DNA of 64,000 nucleotides from Kribbella pittospori (GCF_004331465.1 NZ_SJKB01000002.1:726927-790926); one strand, 5' to 3'; positions 1 to 9,560 are shown, counted from the first letter of the stretch. Numbers and translations: made by a program. The notes: a model not told the origin generated them from the sequence alone.

Positions 1-36
1 GCCAGGAAGGCTGCGAGCCGGAAGAAGGCGGCCTGA
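1..36 (+). CDS. C-terminal end of an unidentified protein (partial)
   Basis: The first 36 bases read as an open frame ending in TGA at 34-36. The 11 visible residues are only Ala, Arg, Lys and Ser, which is typical of the basic, low-complexity tails of actinobacterial DNA-binding or nucleoid proteins. Too little is present to name the protein. It converges on the membrane-protein gene whose stop lies at 38. Confidence 0.45.
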   Translation, partial: ARKAASRKKAA

Positions 37-37
37 C

Positions 38-703
38 TCACAGGGCGGTCGGACCGTCTCCCGGAGTGGGGAGCAGGTAGCTGCTCGGATTCGCGGGCGC
101 GCCGGCCTCCAGCCAACGGTGGAAGCCGTCGGGGTTGCGGCGTTCGAATTCGTCGAGGCAGATCCGGCGTACTTCGGCGACTGCCTGGCGGTCGCGCGGG
201 CCGGCACCTTGGGCGAGCTGGGTCGCGGTCTCGGTCCAGACGCCGCACAACTCCTCGATGCTGAGTGGGCACTGCAGCGACGCGATCAGCGCCTCGTCCT
301 CGAACCCCTGCTTCTCGGTCAACCGCTCCAGCTTCCGCTGCCGCCGCGACGGACGGTGCCGTCGCTCCGGCAGGACCAGGTCGAGCAGCACGAACGCTGT
401 CGCCGCGATGAGCGCCACCGCGAACCCGACCGCGCCCCACGCCAGCAGACGCACCAGCCCCGGCAGGCACAGCACAGCAGCGGCCGCAGTGGCCGCGACC
501 ACGGCCGACGACTGGTACGGCGCTTCGTCCGACACGTGCCGGATCACCGCGGCCAGCGGCCAGACCAGTGCGAACACGACGGTCAGTAGGATCACGGCCG
601 CGAGCGGGCCGAGCAGCAAGACGCCCGCGAGCACCCCGGCTGTCCCCACACCGAGTCCGGCAGCGATCGCCATCCGCCGCATCAACGCGGAATGACCCCT
701 CAC
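38..703 (-). CDS. Membrane protein of unknown function
   Basis: 221 residues. The first half has hydrophobic segments at about residues 11-49 and 72-108, consistent with four membrane helices in two hairpins. A basic stretch rich in Arg and Lys (about 113-128) follows, then a soluble C-terminal half of about 95 residues with no motif I recognise. The positive stretch after the last helix suggests the C-terminal domain is cytoplasmic. The start is GTG at 703 with only a weak GAG upstream; an in-frame ATG at 682, preceded by GAGGGG, is an alternative. Function unknown. Confidence 0.7.
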   Translation of the reverse strand: MRGHSALMRRMAIAAGLGVGTAGVLAGVLLLGPLAAVILLTVVFALVWPLAAVIRHVSDEAPYQSSAVVAATAAAAVLCLPGLVRLLAWGAVGFAVALIAATAFVLLDLVLPERRHRPSRRQRKLERLTEKQGFEDEALIASLQCPLSIEELCGVWTETATQLAQGAGPRDRQAVAEVRRICLDEFERRNPDGFHRWLEAGAPANPSSYLLPTPGDGPTAL

Positions 704-817
704 CGGAACTCACTCGTCGCCACAGAACACCTCACGTGTCACCCACCCCGTAACCACACCTCTACCCCAGAGAACGAACGGCCCCTCTGCACCGTTCCCC
801 ACCCGGGGGCCGCGCAA

Positions 818-2101
818 TCAGGCGGCGGTGGGCGAGCCGGCCGGCGTGACGGGATGGTCCAGCGGATGAGCGATCTCGTCCGACGGCATCCGGCCGAAGT
901 ACACGACCAACAGTGACACCACTGCCGGGCCGACACCAGCGACGATGAACACCGCCGTCAGCCCGAACACAGCACCCGCCGGGCCGGCCAGTGCCATCGA
1001 CAACGGCATCAGCAGAAGCGAGACGAAGAAGTCCAAGCTGGAGATGCGTCCGCGCAGACGGTCCGGGACCCGGCGCTGCAACAGCGTCCCCCAAATGACC
1101 ATCGCGGCGGACCCGGTCGCACCGACCACCGCCGCACCCGCCGCCATCACCCACAGGTCGCGCGCGAACCCGAGCACGACGAACGGCAGCGAACCGACGC
1201 CCCACATGAGAGTCATGACGGTCAGGTACCGCCGCGGCAAGTTCCGTGACGAGATCAGCAAGGCACCGGCCGCACCGCCGACACCGAACGCCGCCAGCAC
1301 CAGGCCGAAGTCACTCGGCCCACCACCGAGCTGATCCCGGATCGCGAACGGCAGCAGCACCTCCAGCGGCCCGAGGATCAGCAGCACGAACACCGTGCCG
1401 AACAACAAGGAGGCCAGCAGCCACCGGGTACGCCGTACATAGGCCCATCCCTCTCGGAGGTCACCGAAGATCGTCTGCGGTACTTCGTCCACTTCCTTGG
1501 TGGTTGCCGGCACGCGCATCGCGAGCACACAACCGGCGGAGAAGAAGTAGGTCAACGCCGTGATCAGGATCGCGATCCCGGGCGACATCGCGGCGATCGC
1601 GAGACCACCCAGCGCCGGCCCGGTCGCCTGCTGCGCCAGCGGCCGCAGCGTCCCTTCCAAGCCGTTCGCCGCGAGCAACTCGCCGGCCGGCAACAGCTTC
1701 GGCACCAGCGCCGTGTACGCCGGAATCAGGAACGCCTCTCCGGCTCCGATCAGCACTGCCGCACTGGCCAGATGCCAGACCTCCAGCAGCTCGGTCAGCG
1801 CCAGCCCGGCGACGACCAACAGCACCAGACCGCGTACTCCGTCCGCCACAACGATCACGCTGCGCTGCGACAACCGGTCGGCCGCGATCCCGCCGAACAG
1901 CACGCAGACCACCAGCCCGATGCTGTACGCCGTCGTCACCACGGACAGCTGCACCGGTCCGCCGCCGAGCTCGATCACCTGCCAGGCCAGTGCGACCAGC
2001 CACAGCCCGCTGCCGAGCAGGGCAACCGCCAGTCCGGTCCACAGCAGCCGGTAGTCCCGGTGCCGCAGCGGACGCACCGCCTTCCAACGGATCGAGCGCA
2101 C
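818..2101 (-). CDS. MFS transporter, probable drug or metabolite exporter
   Basis: 427 residues with about 12 hydrophobic segments and the layout of the MFS family (enterobactin exporter EntS/MFS_3-like type). The N-terminal motif 'RHRDYRLLWTGLAVALLGSG' is characteristic of that group, and a basic loop follows helix 2 (AADRLSQRS). I take GTG at 2101 as start because GAGAGGGGG sits just upstream; longer frames run into the promoter. It is divergent from a MarR-family gene starting at 2199, with a good minus-strand promoter between them. This suggests the MarR protein controls it. Substrate unknown. Confidence 0.85.
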   Translation of the reverse strand: MRSIRWKAVRPLRHRDYRLLWTGLAVALLGSGLWLVALAWQVIELGGGPVQLSVVTTAYSIGLVVCVLFGGIAADRLSQRSVIVVADGVRGLVLLVVAGLALTELLEVWHLASAAVLIGAGEAFLIPAYTALVPKLLPAGELLAANGLEGTLRPLAQQATGPALGGLAIAAMSPGIAILITALTYFFSAGCVLAMRVPATTKEVDEVPQTIFGDLREGWAYVRRTRWLLASLLFGTVFVLLILGPLEVLLPFAIRDQLGGGPSDFGLVLAAFGVGGAAGALLISSRNLPRRYLTVMTLMWGVGSLPFVVLGFARDLWVMAAGAAVVGATGSAAMVIWGTLLQRRVPDRLRGRISSLDFFVSLLLMPLSMALAGPAGAVFGLTAVFIVAGVGPAVVSLLVVYFGRMPSDEIAHPLDHPVTPAGSPTAA

Positions 2102-2131
2102 GACATCCCCCTCTCGGCAACGTCGGGTCAG

Positions 2132-2160
2132 CCTACACAAGAGAACAGTTCGTGTGTCAA
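2132..2160 (-). promoter_or_regulatory. Promoter of the MFS gene, with direct repeats that may bind the MarR protein
   Basis: On the minus strand a perfect -35 TTGACA (2155-2160) is followed after 17 bases by TGTAGG (2132-2137, overlapping TAGGCT), about 30 bases from the GTG start at 2101. Two AACAGTT copies (2144-2150 and 2159-2165) lie 15 bases apart and overlap the -35 region, so they are candidates for the MarR binding site. Confidence 0.55.
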
Positions 2161-2198
2161 CAGTTGTATGGTGCACTCATCGCCGTAGACTGCTGCGC

Positions 2199-2675
2199 AT
2201 GCCGACCAAGCAGATGAGTGCCGTGCAATTCGAGTCCTGGCGGGCGCTGTACCGCGCGGACACGCTGCTCTACGCCCATCTCGACAACACCCTGCGCAGC
2301 CGGCTCAAGATGGGCTACTTCGAGCACGAGGTCCTGCGGGCCCTCGACCAGGCCGGTGGCCGGATGCGGATGGCCCCGCTGGCGAAGGAGCTGATGATCT
2401 CCCGCAGCGGCGCGACCCGGCTGATCGGCAAGCTCGAGGACAAGGACGGCTGGGTGGTCCGCCGGAACACGCCCGAGGACCGCCGGGCCACCTGGGCCGA
2501 GCTCACGCCGGCCGGGCGGGAGGCGCTCGCGGCTGCCCAACCCGTGGTCGAAGCTGTGGTCTCGACGTTCTTCGCCGATCATGTATCAGATGAGGACCTT
2601 CGACGCGCGAGTCGCATCCTGGACGTCCTGGCCGACGCCAACCCGAACGACGACGGCTTCGACTGCGGACTCTGA
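2199..2675 (+). CDS. MarR-family transcriptional regulator
   Basis: 158 residues. It has the MarR winged helix: an N-terminal dimerisation helix, then the recognition region 'KELMISRSGATRLIGKLEDK' at about residues 58-80, then the wing with 'RRNTPEDRRATWAELTPAG', the family signature. I start at ATG 2199 (sequence MPTKQ) rather than the upstream in-frame codon at 2154, which lies inside the divergent promoter. It is divergent from the MFS exporter and probably regulates both genes. Its ligand is not evident. Confidence 0.88.
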   Translation: MPTKQMSAVQFESWRALYRADTLLYAHLDNTLRSRLKMGYFEHEVLRALDQAGGRMRMAPLAKELMISRSGATRLIGKLEDKDGWVVRRNTPEDRRATWAELTPAGREALAAAQPVVEAVVSTFFADHVSDEDLRRASRILDVLADANPNDDGFDCGL

Positions 2676-2714
2676 CCGCGCCCTCCCCGCCCCGACCGAC
2701 GCAGGACCCGCGCA

Positions 2715-4817
2715 GTGACCGCCGTCGACGAGCGGTACGCCGAGCGCGTCCGTGCTCTCAAGCCCGCGCCGTCCGACTACTCGGCCGACCAGCTGCGGAC
2801 CCTGTACGACGCTCAGCTCGGCAGCCGGCATGCGGACCTCGCAGCACGCTGGATGCAGTCGCAAGGGCAGGGCTACTACACGATCGGATCCGCCGGCCAC
2901 GAGGGAAACGCCGCGGTCGCCGCCGCGCTCCGGCCCACCGATCCGGCGCTGCTGCACTACCGCTCCGGCGCGTTCTACCTCGCCCGCGCCGACCAGGCCG
3001 GCTCGAAGGAAGGGCTGCGCGACATCCTGCTCGGTGTCGCGGCCGCGACCAGTGAGCCGATCGCCGGCGGCCGGCACAAGGTGTTCGGCCGGCACGACCT
3101 GGCGATCATCCCGCAGACGTCGACGATCGCGTCCCACCTGCCCCGGGCGATGGGTGTCGCGTTCTCCCTCGCCCGCGCGGCGAAGCTCGGCGTACCGTCG
3201 CCGTGGCCGTCCGACGCGATCGTGGTGACCAGCTTCGGCGACGCGTCGGCGAACCACTCGACCGCGACCGGCGCGATCAACGCCGCCCTGCACGCGTCGT
3301 ACCAGGGCCTGCCGATGCCGTTGCTGCTGGTCTGTGAGGACAACGGGATCGGGATCAGCGTGCGGACCCCGGACGGCTGGATCCGGCAGGCCTACGGGTC
3401 GCGGCCCGGCCTGCGGTACTTCGATGCCGACGGCACCGATGTCGCCGCGGCGCTGACGATGGCGACCGAGGCAGCCACGTTCGTCCGGCGGAATCGGCGG
3501 CCGGCCTTCCTCCGGCTGCGGACCGTCCGGCTGCTCGGCCACGCCGGCTCCGACGTGGAAGCGGCGTACCGATCGCCCGCCGAGCTCGTGGCCGATGAGG
3601 AACTGGACCCACTGCTCGGTACGGCGCGACTGCTCCTGGGCGCCGGGCTGGATGCGGACGACGTGATCGAGTTGTACGAGGACAAGCGGTCCGAGGTGAT
3701 GCGGATCGCGGCCGAGGTCTCGGGCCTGCCGCAGTTGTCGTCCGCCGAGGCCGTCGCTTCACCACTGCGGTTCCCCGACCCCGAGGCGGTTGCGGAGTCA
3801 TTGCCCCGGCCCAGTCGTACGACGGAACGGTTGACGCTGAGCCAGTCGATCAACCGGGCCCTGGCCGACGTACTGGCGTCGTACCCGGAGGCGATGGTGT
3901 TCGGCGAGGACGTCGGCCGCAAGGGCGGCGTGTACGGCGTCACCCGCGGACTGCAGAAGTCGTTCGGACCGGCCCGGGTGTTCGACACGCTGCTGGACGA
4001 GCAGTCGATCCTCGGACTCGGACTCGGCGCCGGAGTGTCCGGGTTGCTGCCGATCCCGGAGATCCAGTACCTGGCGTATCTGCACAATGCCGAGGACCAG
4101 TTGCGCGGTGAGGCGGCGTCGCTGAAGTTCTTCTCGCAGGAGCAGTACTCGAACCCGATGGTGCTGCGGGTCGCGGGCTACGGCTACCAGAAGGGGTTCG
4201 GCGGTCACTTCCACAACGACGACGCGATCGCCGTACTGCGCGACATCCCGGGTCTCGTGATCGCATCGCCCTCCCGGCCGGACGACGCGGCCGCGATGCT
4301 GCACGCCTGCGCGGCGGCGGCGCGATCGTGCGGAACGGTCAGCGTGTTCCTCGAGCCGATCGCGCTCTATCACCGGCGCGATCTGTACGGCGACGGCGAC
4401 GACCAGTGGCTGACGCCGTACCCGAGCGAACCGGTGCCGATCGGACGCGGCCGGACGTACGGCGATGGGACGGGCCTGACTCTGGTCACCTTCGGCAACG
4501 GTCTGCCGATGAGTCTGCGCGTCGCCGCACGAGTGCCGGGCCTCCGGGTGCTCGACCTGCGCTGGCTGGCGCCGCTGCCGGTCGAGGATTTGTTGCGCGA
4601 GGCAACCGCCACCGGGCGCGTGCTCGTGGTCGACGAGACCCGGCGGTCCGGCGGTGTGTCCGAAGGCGTCCTGGCCGCGCTGATCGACCACGGCTACACC
4701 GGCCGGCTCGGCCGGGTGACGTCGGAGGACTCGTTCGTCCCGCTCGGCGACGCGTCCCGTCAGGTGCTGCTCAGCGAGCGGACGATCGAGATCGCGGCCC
4801 GCGAACTGCTCAGCTGA
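2715..4817 (+). CDS. Thiamine-diphosphate-dependent 2-oxo acid dehydrogenase E1, fused alpha-beta
   Basis: 700 residues. It joins an E1-alpha domain (about residues 1-330) to an E1-beta domain (about 370-700), which in branched-chain 2-oxo acid dehydrogenases are usually two chains. The alpha half has the ThDP/Mg site beginning 'SFGDASANHS' (about 172) with the paired Asn in 'CEDNGIGISV'. The beta half has 'FGEDVGRKGGVYGVTRGL' and 'QKGFGGHFHNDD', containing the catalytic-loop His. The product would decarboxylate a 2-oxo acid and reduce lipoyl-E2. No E2 or E3 is adjacent, so the substrate (branched-chain, pyruvate or other) cannot be assigned. The start is GTG at 2715, 40 bases after the MarR stop. 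The 3' end overlaps the convergent neighbour by 8 bases. Confidence 0.88.
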   Translation: MTAVDERYAERVRALKPAPSDYSADQLRTLYDAQLGSRHADLAARWMQSQGQGYYTIGSAGHEGNAAVAAALRPTDPALLHYRSGAFYLARADQAGSKEGLRDILLGVAAATSEPIAGGRHKVFGRHDLAIIPQTSTIASHLPRAMGVAFSLARAAKLGVPSPWPSDAIVVTSFGDASANHSTATGAINAALHASYQGLPMPLLLVCEDNGIGISVRTPDGWIRQAYGSRPGLRYFDADGTDVAAALTMATEAATFVRRNRRPAFLRLRTVRLLGHAGSDVEAAYRSPAELVADEELDPLLGTARLLLGAGLDADDVIELYEDKRSEVMRIAAEVSGLPQLSSAEAVASPLRFPDPEAVAESLPRPSRTTERLTLSQSINRALADVLASYPEAMVFGEDVGRKGGVYGVTRGLQKSFGPARVFDTLLDEQSILGLGLGAGVSGLLPIPEIQYLAYLHNAEDQLRGEAASLKFFSQEQYSNPMVLRVAGYGYQKGFGGHFHNDDAIAVLRDIPGLVIASPSRPDDAAAMLHACAAAARSCGTVSVFLEPIALYHRRDLYGDGDDQWLTPYPSEPVPIGRGRTYGDGTGLTLVTFGNGLPMSLRVAARVPGLRVLDLRWLAPLPVEDLLREATATGRVLVVDETRRSGGVSEGVLAALIDHGYTGRLGRVTSEDSFVPLGDASRQVLLSERTIEIAARELLS

Positions 4818-5298
4818 ACAGCCGCTGCCAGAGCGACTTCTTCGGCGGGACTTCCGCAGACTTGGCACCTGACTGCTTGCGCACCGGCTCGGGCCGATCC
4901 GCCTTCCACTGCGCCAGGACCGCCTCCTCGTCGACAGTGCCGACCGGAACGACCGGGCCGGTGGTGTCGCGAATGCTGACCAGGATGCGCTGGTTCAGAT
5001 CCGCGAGGTAGTCGCGGACCTCGGACTCACGGCGCATCCGGGCGACGGTCTCCTGGACCTTCTGCTTCTCCTTGCGGAGCAGCACCGCGGGTGGCAGCAG
5101 GGCCTCGGAGTCGATCTGTTCCCGGCGTATGAAGTCCTTGACCCACCAGTCCGGGTCGTGGGGATTGGCCAACTTGGTCAGCGGCTTGCCCTGGCCCGCG
5201 AGGTTGTCGAACTCGCCCCGCTTCTGGGCCTGCTGGATCTGGATGTCGACCCAGTCCTGCTGCGACATGTTGGCTGGCTTGCGCTCGGTCATGCCCAC
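4810..5298 (-). CDS. DUF1992 (DnaJ-C28-like conserved domain) protein
   Basis: 162 residues. The N-terminal block contains 'DIQIQQAQKRGEFDNLAGQG' followed by 'KPL' and the 'NPHDPDWWVKDFIRRE' motif, both diagnostic of DUF1992/DnaJ homologue subfamily C member 28 proteins. No J domain is present. The rest is charged and helical. It is a cytoplasmic protein of unknown role. Its stop overlaps the end of the E1 gene (convergent). ATG at 5298 is used; an internal Met at position 3 is equally possible. Confidence 0.85.
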   Translation of the reverse strand: MGMTERKPANMSQQDWVDIQIQQAQKRGEFDNLAGQGKPLTKLANPHDPDWWVKDFIRREQIDSEALLPPAVLLRKEKQKVQETVARMRRESEVRDYLADLNQRILVSIRDTTGPVVPVGTVDEEAVLAQWKADRPEPVRKQSGAKSAEVPPKKSLWQRLFS

Positions 5299-5349
5299 AC
5301 CTCATCTGTCTCATCGACAGTTGCTTCCGTACTGGAATCCTAACCGCTT

Positions 5350-6000
5350 GTGAATGCAATCACAAGACATACTGGGAAGGTGGACCTGACCGACGAACAG
5401 ATCGCGGCGATGACTCCGGCCGAGCGGCGGGACCTGATCCTGCGGCTGGCGCCGCGGGAACCGGCAGGGCTGCCGTCGCCGCGGACGATCGAGCGGATCC
5501 GCAAGTGGCGGACCGCGCTGATGCTGCTCTGCGCGCTCGCACTGATCCCCTGGACCGTCTATCTGGGCATGACTCTGCCCAGTCACTACGTCGCCCGGAA
5601 CTGGGTCGCCACCTGGGTCGGCTTCGACATCCTGCTGCTGACCATGCTGGTGCTGACCGCACTGGCCGGCTGGAAGCGCAAGCAACTGGTCTTCCCGACC
5701 GCGTTCGCGACCGGCGTCCTGCTGATCTGCGACGCCTGGTTCGACACGATGACGAGCCACCGCGGCGCCGACCTCACCCAGGCACTGCTGAGCGCCTTCC
5801 TGGTCGAGCTCCCGCTGGCCTTCATCCTGATCGCCGGCCCGCTCCGCCTGCTCCGGTACGTCGCGATCCGGCACGGCATGATCAGCCCGAAGTCGCACCT
5901 GTGGCGGATGCCGATCCCGATCCCGGATCTCTATCCCAGTCAGAAGGTGCCGCCTAGGGTGGACCCCCACGACGATGAAGGGATGCCGCATGGCCGTTGA
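5350..6000 (+). CDS. Membrane protein of unknown function
   Basis: 216 residues. A cytoplasmic N-terminus (about 55 residues, charged) precedes four hydrophobic helices at about 58-78, 91-112, 117-135 and 155-175, then a basic tail. The family is common next to metabolic genes in actinomycetes but I know no function. Its stop codon overlaps the start of the aldehyde dehydrogenase gene by 11 bases, so the two are probably co-transcribed and translationally coupled. Confidence 0.75.
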   Translation: MNAITRHTGKVDLTDEQIAAMTPAERRDLILRLAPREPAGLPSPRTIERIRKWRTALMLLCALALIPWTVYLGMTLPSHYVARNWVATWVGFDILLLTMLVLTALAGWKRKQLVFPTAFATGVLLICDAWFDTMTSHRGADLTQALLSAFLVELPLAFILIAGPLRLLRYVAIRHGMISPKSHLWRMPIPIPDLYPSQKVPPRVDPHDDEGMPHGR

Positions 6001-7534
6001 GGTGCTGTCCGTTGTCGGTGGCGAGCGAGTGGCGGAAGCGGTACGGCGTACGCCGTCGACCAACCCGGCTCAGCTGAGCGACGTGGTGGGGATGGTCGGC
6101 AGCGCGGGCCCCGAGGTTCTCGTCCGGGCCGCCCAAGCTGCCCGGGACGCCCAGGGCGCGTGGGCCGCGACGCCCGCTCCGCAGCGCGGTCAGGTGATCG
6201 CGAACGTCGGCCGGCTGATGACCGCCAACAAGGAGCGGCTGGCCGCGCTCGTCACCCGCGAGATCGGCAAGCCGATCGCCGAGGCGCGCGGTGAGGTGCA
6301 GGAGATCATCGACACCTGCGACTTCTTCATCGGCGAGGGCCGCCGGCTCTACGGTCAAACGGTTCCGTCGGAGATGCCGGACAAGCAGTTGTTCACGTTC
6401 CGCCGTCCGGTCGGCACGGTCGTCGTGATCACGGCCGGCAACTTCCCGGTCGCCGTACCGTCCTGGTACATCGTGCCGGCGCTGTTGTGCGGCAACACGG
6501 TCGTCTGGAAGCCGGCGGAGTACTCCGCTGTGGTGTCCGACGCGTTCTACGAGATCTTCGCGCACTCCGGCGTACCGGCCGGGGTCTTCAACGTCGTGTA
6601 CGCCGACGGCCCGGACACGTTCGCCGGACTCGAGCAGGCGCTGCAGGCCGGGCTGGTCAACAAGGTCGGCTTCACGGGATCCAGCGCGGTCGGCAGCCGG
6701 ATCGGCGAGCTGTGCGGACGTCACCTGCAGACTCCGTGCCTGGAGCTCGGCGGCAAGAACCCGATGGTGATCACCGAGGACGCCGACCTCGACCTGGCCG
6801 TCGAGGGCGCGCTGTTCTCCGGCTTCGGTACGGCGGGTCAGCGGTGCACCTCGCTCGGTACGGTGATCGTCCACGACTCGGTGCACGACGAGTTCGTCGC
6901 TCGGTTCAGCCGTGCGGTCGCGGACGCGGCGATGGGTGATCCGGCGCAGGAGGTGCTGTTCGGCCCGTTGCTGGACGAGAAGTTCGCCGCCGGGTTCGAG
7001 AAGTCGCTGGGCTGGATCGCGGCTCACCACCAGGTGATCGGCGCGACCGGCCGGGTCAGCGCGGACAGCCCGCGGTCCGGATTCGTCGGGGACCCCGCGG
7101 CCGGGTTGTTCTACCACCCGGTGATCGTCGACGGTGTCCGTCCGGACGACGAGTTGTTCATGAACGAGACGTTCGGTCCGGTCGTCGGCATCACGACGTA
7201 CTCGACCCTCGACGAAGCGATTGCCCTTGGCAACAAGTCGGGCTACGGCCTGTCCAGCTCGATCTACACCACCGACCCGAACAAGGCGTTCCGGTTCGCG
7301 CAGGGCATCTCGGCCGGCATGGTGAGCGTGAACAACTCGACCTCCGGCGCCGAGGCGCATCTGCCGTTCGGCGGCAACGGGAAGTCCGGCAACGGCTCCC
7401 GGCAGAGCGGCATCTGGGTGCTCGACCAGTTCACCCGGTGGCAGTCGCTGAACTGGGACTACTCGGGCAAGCTGCAGAAGGCCCAGATGGACACCGAGAC
7501 GGTCGAGGCCGACCTCTCCTTCCAGCTGCCCTGA
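5990..7534 (+). CDS. NAD(P)-dependent aldehyde dehydrogenase
   Basis: 514 residues, the normal length for the ALDH superfamily. The catalytic Cys is about residue 286 in 'GTAGQRCTS', and the general-base Glu about 252 in 'LELGGKNP'. The NAD-binding region has 'GNTVVWKPAEYS' and 'GFTGSSAVGSRIG', and the C-terminal 'HLPFGGNGKSGNGSRQSG' is the usual dimerisation/substrate stretch. The Arg-Cys-Thr context resembles the ALDH7 (aminoadipate semialdehyde) group, but substrate is not settled. ATG at 5990 follows GAAGGGATG. It overlaps the next gene (TGATG), so it forms an operon with the FAD oxidoreductase; together they would convert an amine or amino acid to an aldehyde and then an acid. Confidence 0.9.
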   Translation: MAVEVLSVVGGERVAEAVRRTPSTNPAQLSDVVGMVGSAGPEVLVRAAQAARDAQGAWAATPAPQRGQVIANVGRLMTANKERLAALVTREIGKPIAEARGEVQEIIDTCDFFIGEGRRLYGQTVPSEMPDKQLFTFRRPVGTVVVITAGNFPVAVPSWYIVPALLCGNTVVWKPAEYSAVVSDAFYEIFAHSGVPAGVFNVVYADGPDTFAGLEQALQAGLVNKVGFTGSSAVGSRIGELCGRHLQTPCLELGGKNPMVITEDADLDLAVEGALFSGFGTAGQRCTSLGTVIVHDSVHDEFVARFSRAVADAAMGDPAQEVLFGPLLDEKFAAGFEKSLGWIAAHHQVIGATGRVSADSPRSGFVGDPAAGLFYHPVIVDGVRPDDELFMNETFGPVVGITTYSTLDEAIALGNKSGYGLSSSIYTTDPNKAFRFAQGISAGMVSVNNSTSGAEAHLPFGGNGKSGNGSRQSGIWVLDQFTRWQSLNWDYSGKLQKAQMDTETVEADLSFQLP

Positions 7535-8691
7535 TGGCCGCGGTCCTGCCGGACGCCGCCGACGTGGTGATCGTCGGCGGCGGCGTGATGGGCGCCAGCA
7601 TCGCGTTCCATCTCGCCGAGGCCGGGGTGGAACGCGTGCTGCTGCTGGAGCGGAACGAGCTCGGTTCCGGTTCTACGTCCAAGGCGGCCGGCGGGGTCCG
7701 CGCCAACTTCTCGGACGAGCTGAACATTGCGCTGGGCGCTCGCAGCCTGGAGGCCTTCGCGCGATTCGGCGAGCGACCCGGTCAGGAGATCGACCTGCAT
7801 CGCGTCGGCTACCTGTTCCTGCTGGAGACTGCCGACCAGCTCGAGTTGTTCCGCGAGAGCACTCGCCTGCAGAACGCGGCTGGTCAGCCGACCCGGATGA
7901 TCGACGTCGACGAAGCCGTCCGGCTCGCGCCGATCGTTGCCCCAGACGGTCTGGTCGGTGCCTGCTTCTCGCCGGCGGACGGGCACTGTACGCCGGAGTC
8001 CGTCGTACTCGGGTATGCGACGACCGCCCGTCGGCTCGGCGCGACGCTCGTCACCGGATGCGAAGTACTCGGCATCGAGGCGGACGACAACGCCATCCGG
8101 GCGGTCCGCACCAGCCGTGGCGACGTACGGACCGGAACGGTGATCTGCGTGGCGGGCGCGTGGTCGGCGGAGCTCGCCGTACCGCTCGGGGTCGATCTGC
8201 CGGTCACGCCGCTGCGGCGGCAGATCGTCGTGACCGAGGCGATCCCGGATCTGCCGCAGAGCATGCCGATGACGATCGACTTCAGCAGCACGTTCTACTT
8301 CCACCGCGAGGGACCTGGTCTGCTGGTCGGAATGTCTGATCCGGATGAAGAGCCCGGCTTCCATCTGGACCGCACCGAGACCTGGCTGCCGCGGCTGACC
8401 GCCGCGATGGAACGCCGTGCGCCGTCACTGCTCGACCTCGGTCTGACCGGCGGCTGGGCCGGGCTCTACGAGGTGACGCCGGACCACAACGCGCTGATCG
8501 GCGAGGCCGACAGCGTGTCCCGGTTCCTCTACGCCACCGGCTTCTCCGGTCACGGCTTCCTGCAGGGACCGGCGGTCGGCGAGATCATCCGCGACCTCTA
8601 CCTCGGTCGTGAGCCGTTCGTCGACATCAGTCCGCTTGACCTACGCCGATTCCGGTACGACGGCCGGCGCGCGGAGTGGAACGTGGTCTGA
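7534..8691 (+). CDS. FAD-dependent oxidoreductase, DAO/sarcosine oxidase-like
   Basis: 385 residues. The N-terminal Rossmann motif 'VVIVGGGVMGASIAFHLAE' (about 11-29) and the acidic 'LLLERNELGSGSTSKAAGGV' are typical of the D-amino-acid oxidase/glycine-sarcosine oxidase family. The C-terminal 'YATGFSGHGFLQGPAVGEII' binds the flavin. The start is ATG at 7534, overlapping the TGA of the aldehyde dehydrogenase, which means coupled translation. It probably oxidises an amino acid or N-methyl amine. The exact substrate is unknown. Confidence 0.88.
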   Translation: MAAVLPDAADVVIVGGGVMGASIAFHLAEAGVERVLLLERNELGSGSTSKAAGGVRANFSDELNIALGARSLEAFARFGERPGQEIDLHRVGYLFLLETADQLELFRESTRLQNAAGQPTRMIDVDEAVRLAPIVAPDGLVGACFSPADGHCTPESVVLGYATTARRLGATLVTGCEVLGIEADDNAIRAVRTSRGDVRTGTVICVAGAWSAELAVPLGVDLPVTPLRRQIVVTEAIPDLPQSMPMTIDFSSTFYFHREGPGLLVGMSDPDEEPGFHLDRTETWLPRLTAAMERRAPSLLDLGLTGGWAGLYEVTPDHNALIGEADSVSRFLYATGFSGHGFLQGPAVGEIIRDLYLGREPFVDISPLDLRRFRYDGRRAEWNVV

Positions 8692-9336
8692 TCAGGGCTC
8701 GTTGCGCGGATCGTCGGCCGGGTCGTCCGGCCAGTTGTCCGGATCGCACCACTCCGGGTCCCAACCGCGTTGGATGCAGTACTGCTTGAGGATCTCTTCG
8801 CGGGTCGGGGTGGTGGTGCTCGGCCGCGGCGGCTTGGTGGTCTTCGTCGTCCGGGTCGGCGTCGGCTTGGCCTCCGCCTTCTCGGTGGTCCGGGTCTTCG
8901 TCGGCTGCGTCGTCTTCGTCTTCGTGGTCGGCGGCACCGTCGTCTTCTGCACCGGGGGCGGCACCGAGGTCGGCTGCGTCGTGCGCGGTGGCACGACCGG
9001 AGTCTGGGTCACCGATGGAGTCGCCGAACTGTCGTCGACCACCGGGACGGCCTGCGAGTCACCGGAGTCGCCGCTGAACAGGCCGATGGCGGACAAGGCC
9101 CAGAAGTTGATCCCGAGGAACAGCACTGCGGCGCCGATCCCGGCGTACAGGACTCGGCGGGACGGGCCGGCGTACCGGCCGATCGGACCGCGGACCGGGT
9201 TGCCCTTGCCGTCGATCCAGAATCGCCAGCCTTCGGGCGGCGGTGGCCAGGACGGGTCGGGGCGCCAGGTCTTCGGTGGGACCCAACTACGGCGGGGCGG
9301 CGACGGCCAGGTCGGAGGGACCACGAACCGCTTCAA
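8692..9336 (-). CDS. Single-pass membrane protein with Pro/Thr-rich outer region
   Basis: 214 residues. A cytoplasmic Pro/Trp-rich head (1-80, with 'PPEGWRFWIDGKGNPVRGP') precedes one membrane helix at about 85-107. A long low-complexity stalk of Thr, Pro and Lys (about 118-185) follows, ending in a short Cys-containing tail (CIQRGWDPEWC). This is the form of a cell-envelope protein with a wall-spanning stalk. The small Trp-rich N-terminal motif resembles DUF2510-type domains of actinobacteria. It ends exactly where the convergent oxidoreductase gene ends. Function unknown. Confidence 0.72.
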   Translation of the reverse strand: MKRFVVPPTWPSPPRRSWVPPKTWRPDPSWPPPPEGWRFWIDGKGNPVRGPIGRYAGPSRRVLYAGIGAAVLFLGINFWALSAIGLFSGDSGDSQAVPVVDDSSATPSVTQTPVVPPRTTQPTSVPPPVQKTTVPPTTKTKTTQPTKTRTTEKAEAKPTPTRTTKTTKPPRPSTTTPTREEILKQYCIQRGWDPEWCDPDNWPDDPADDPRNEP

Positions 9337-9560
9337 CGAACTCCTCCATCTCCGCCCGGACCACGTCAGGCTAGTGGATCGGCCGGTGGGGCCGACAGGC
9401 CGGTCAGGTCAGCTCTTCGTTCAGAATCCCTGCCCGCACCCTGGCCAACGACACAGACCCGCCGCAGGCTACTTGCGGCTTGCGAACCGTCCGCGCGTCG
9501 CGCTGGCTTTTTCGATCAACCCATGGCCGAAGTCGCTGAGAAGTCAGCGATAGGCCCTCA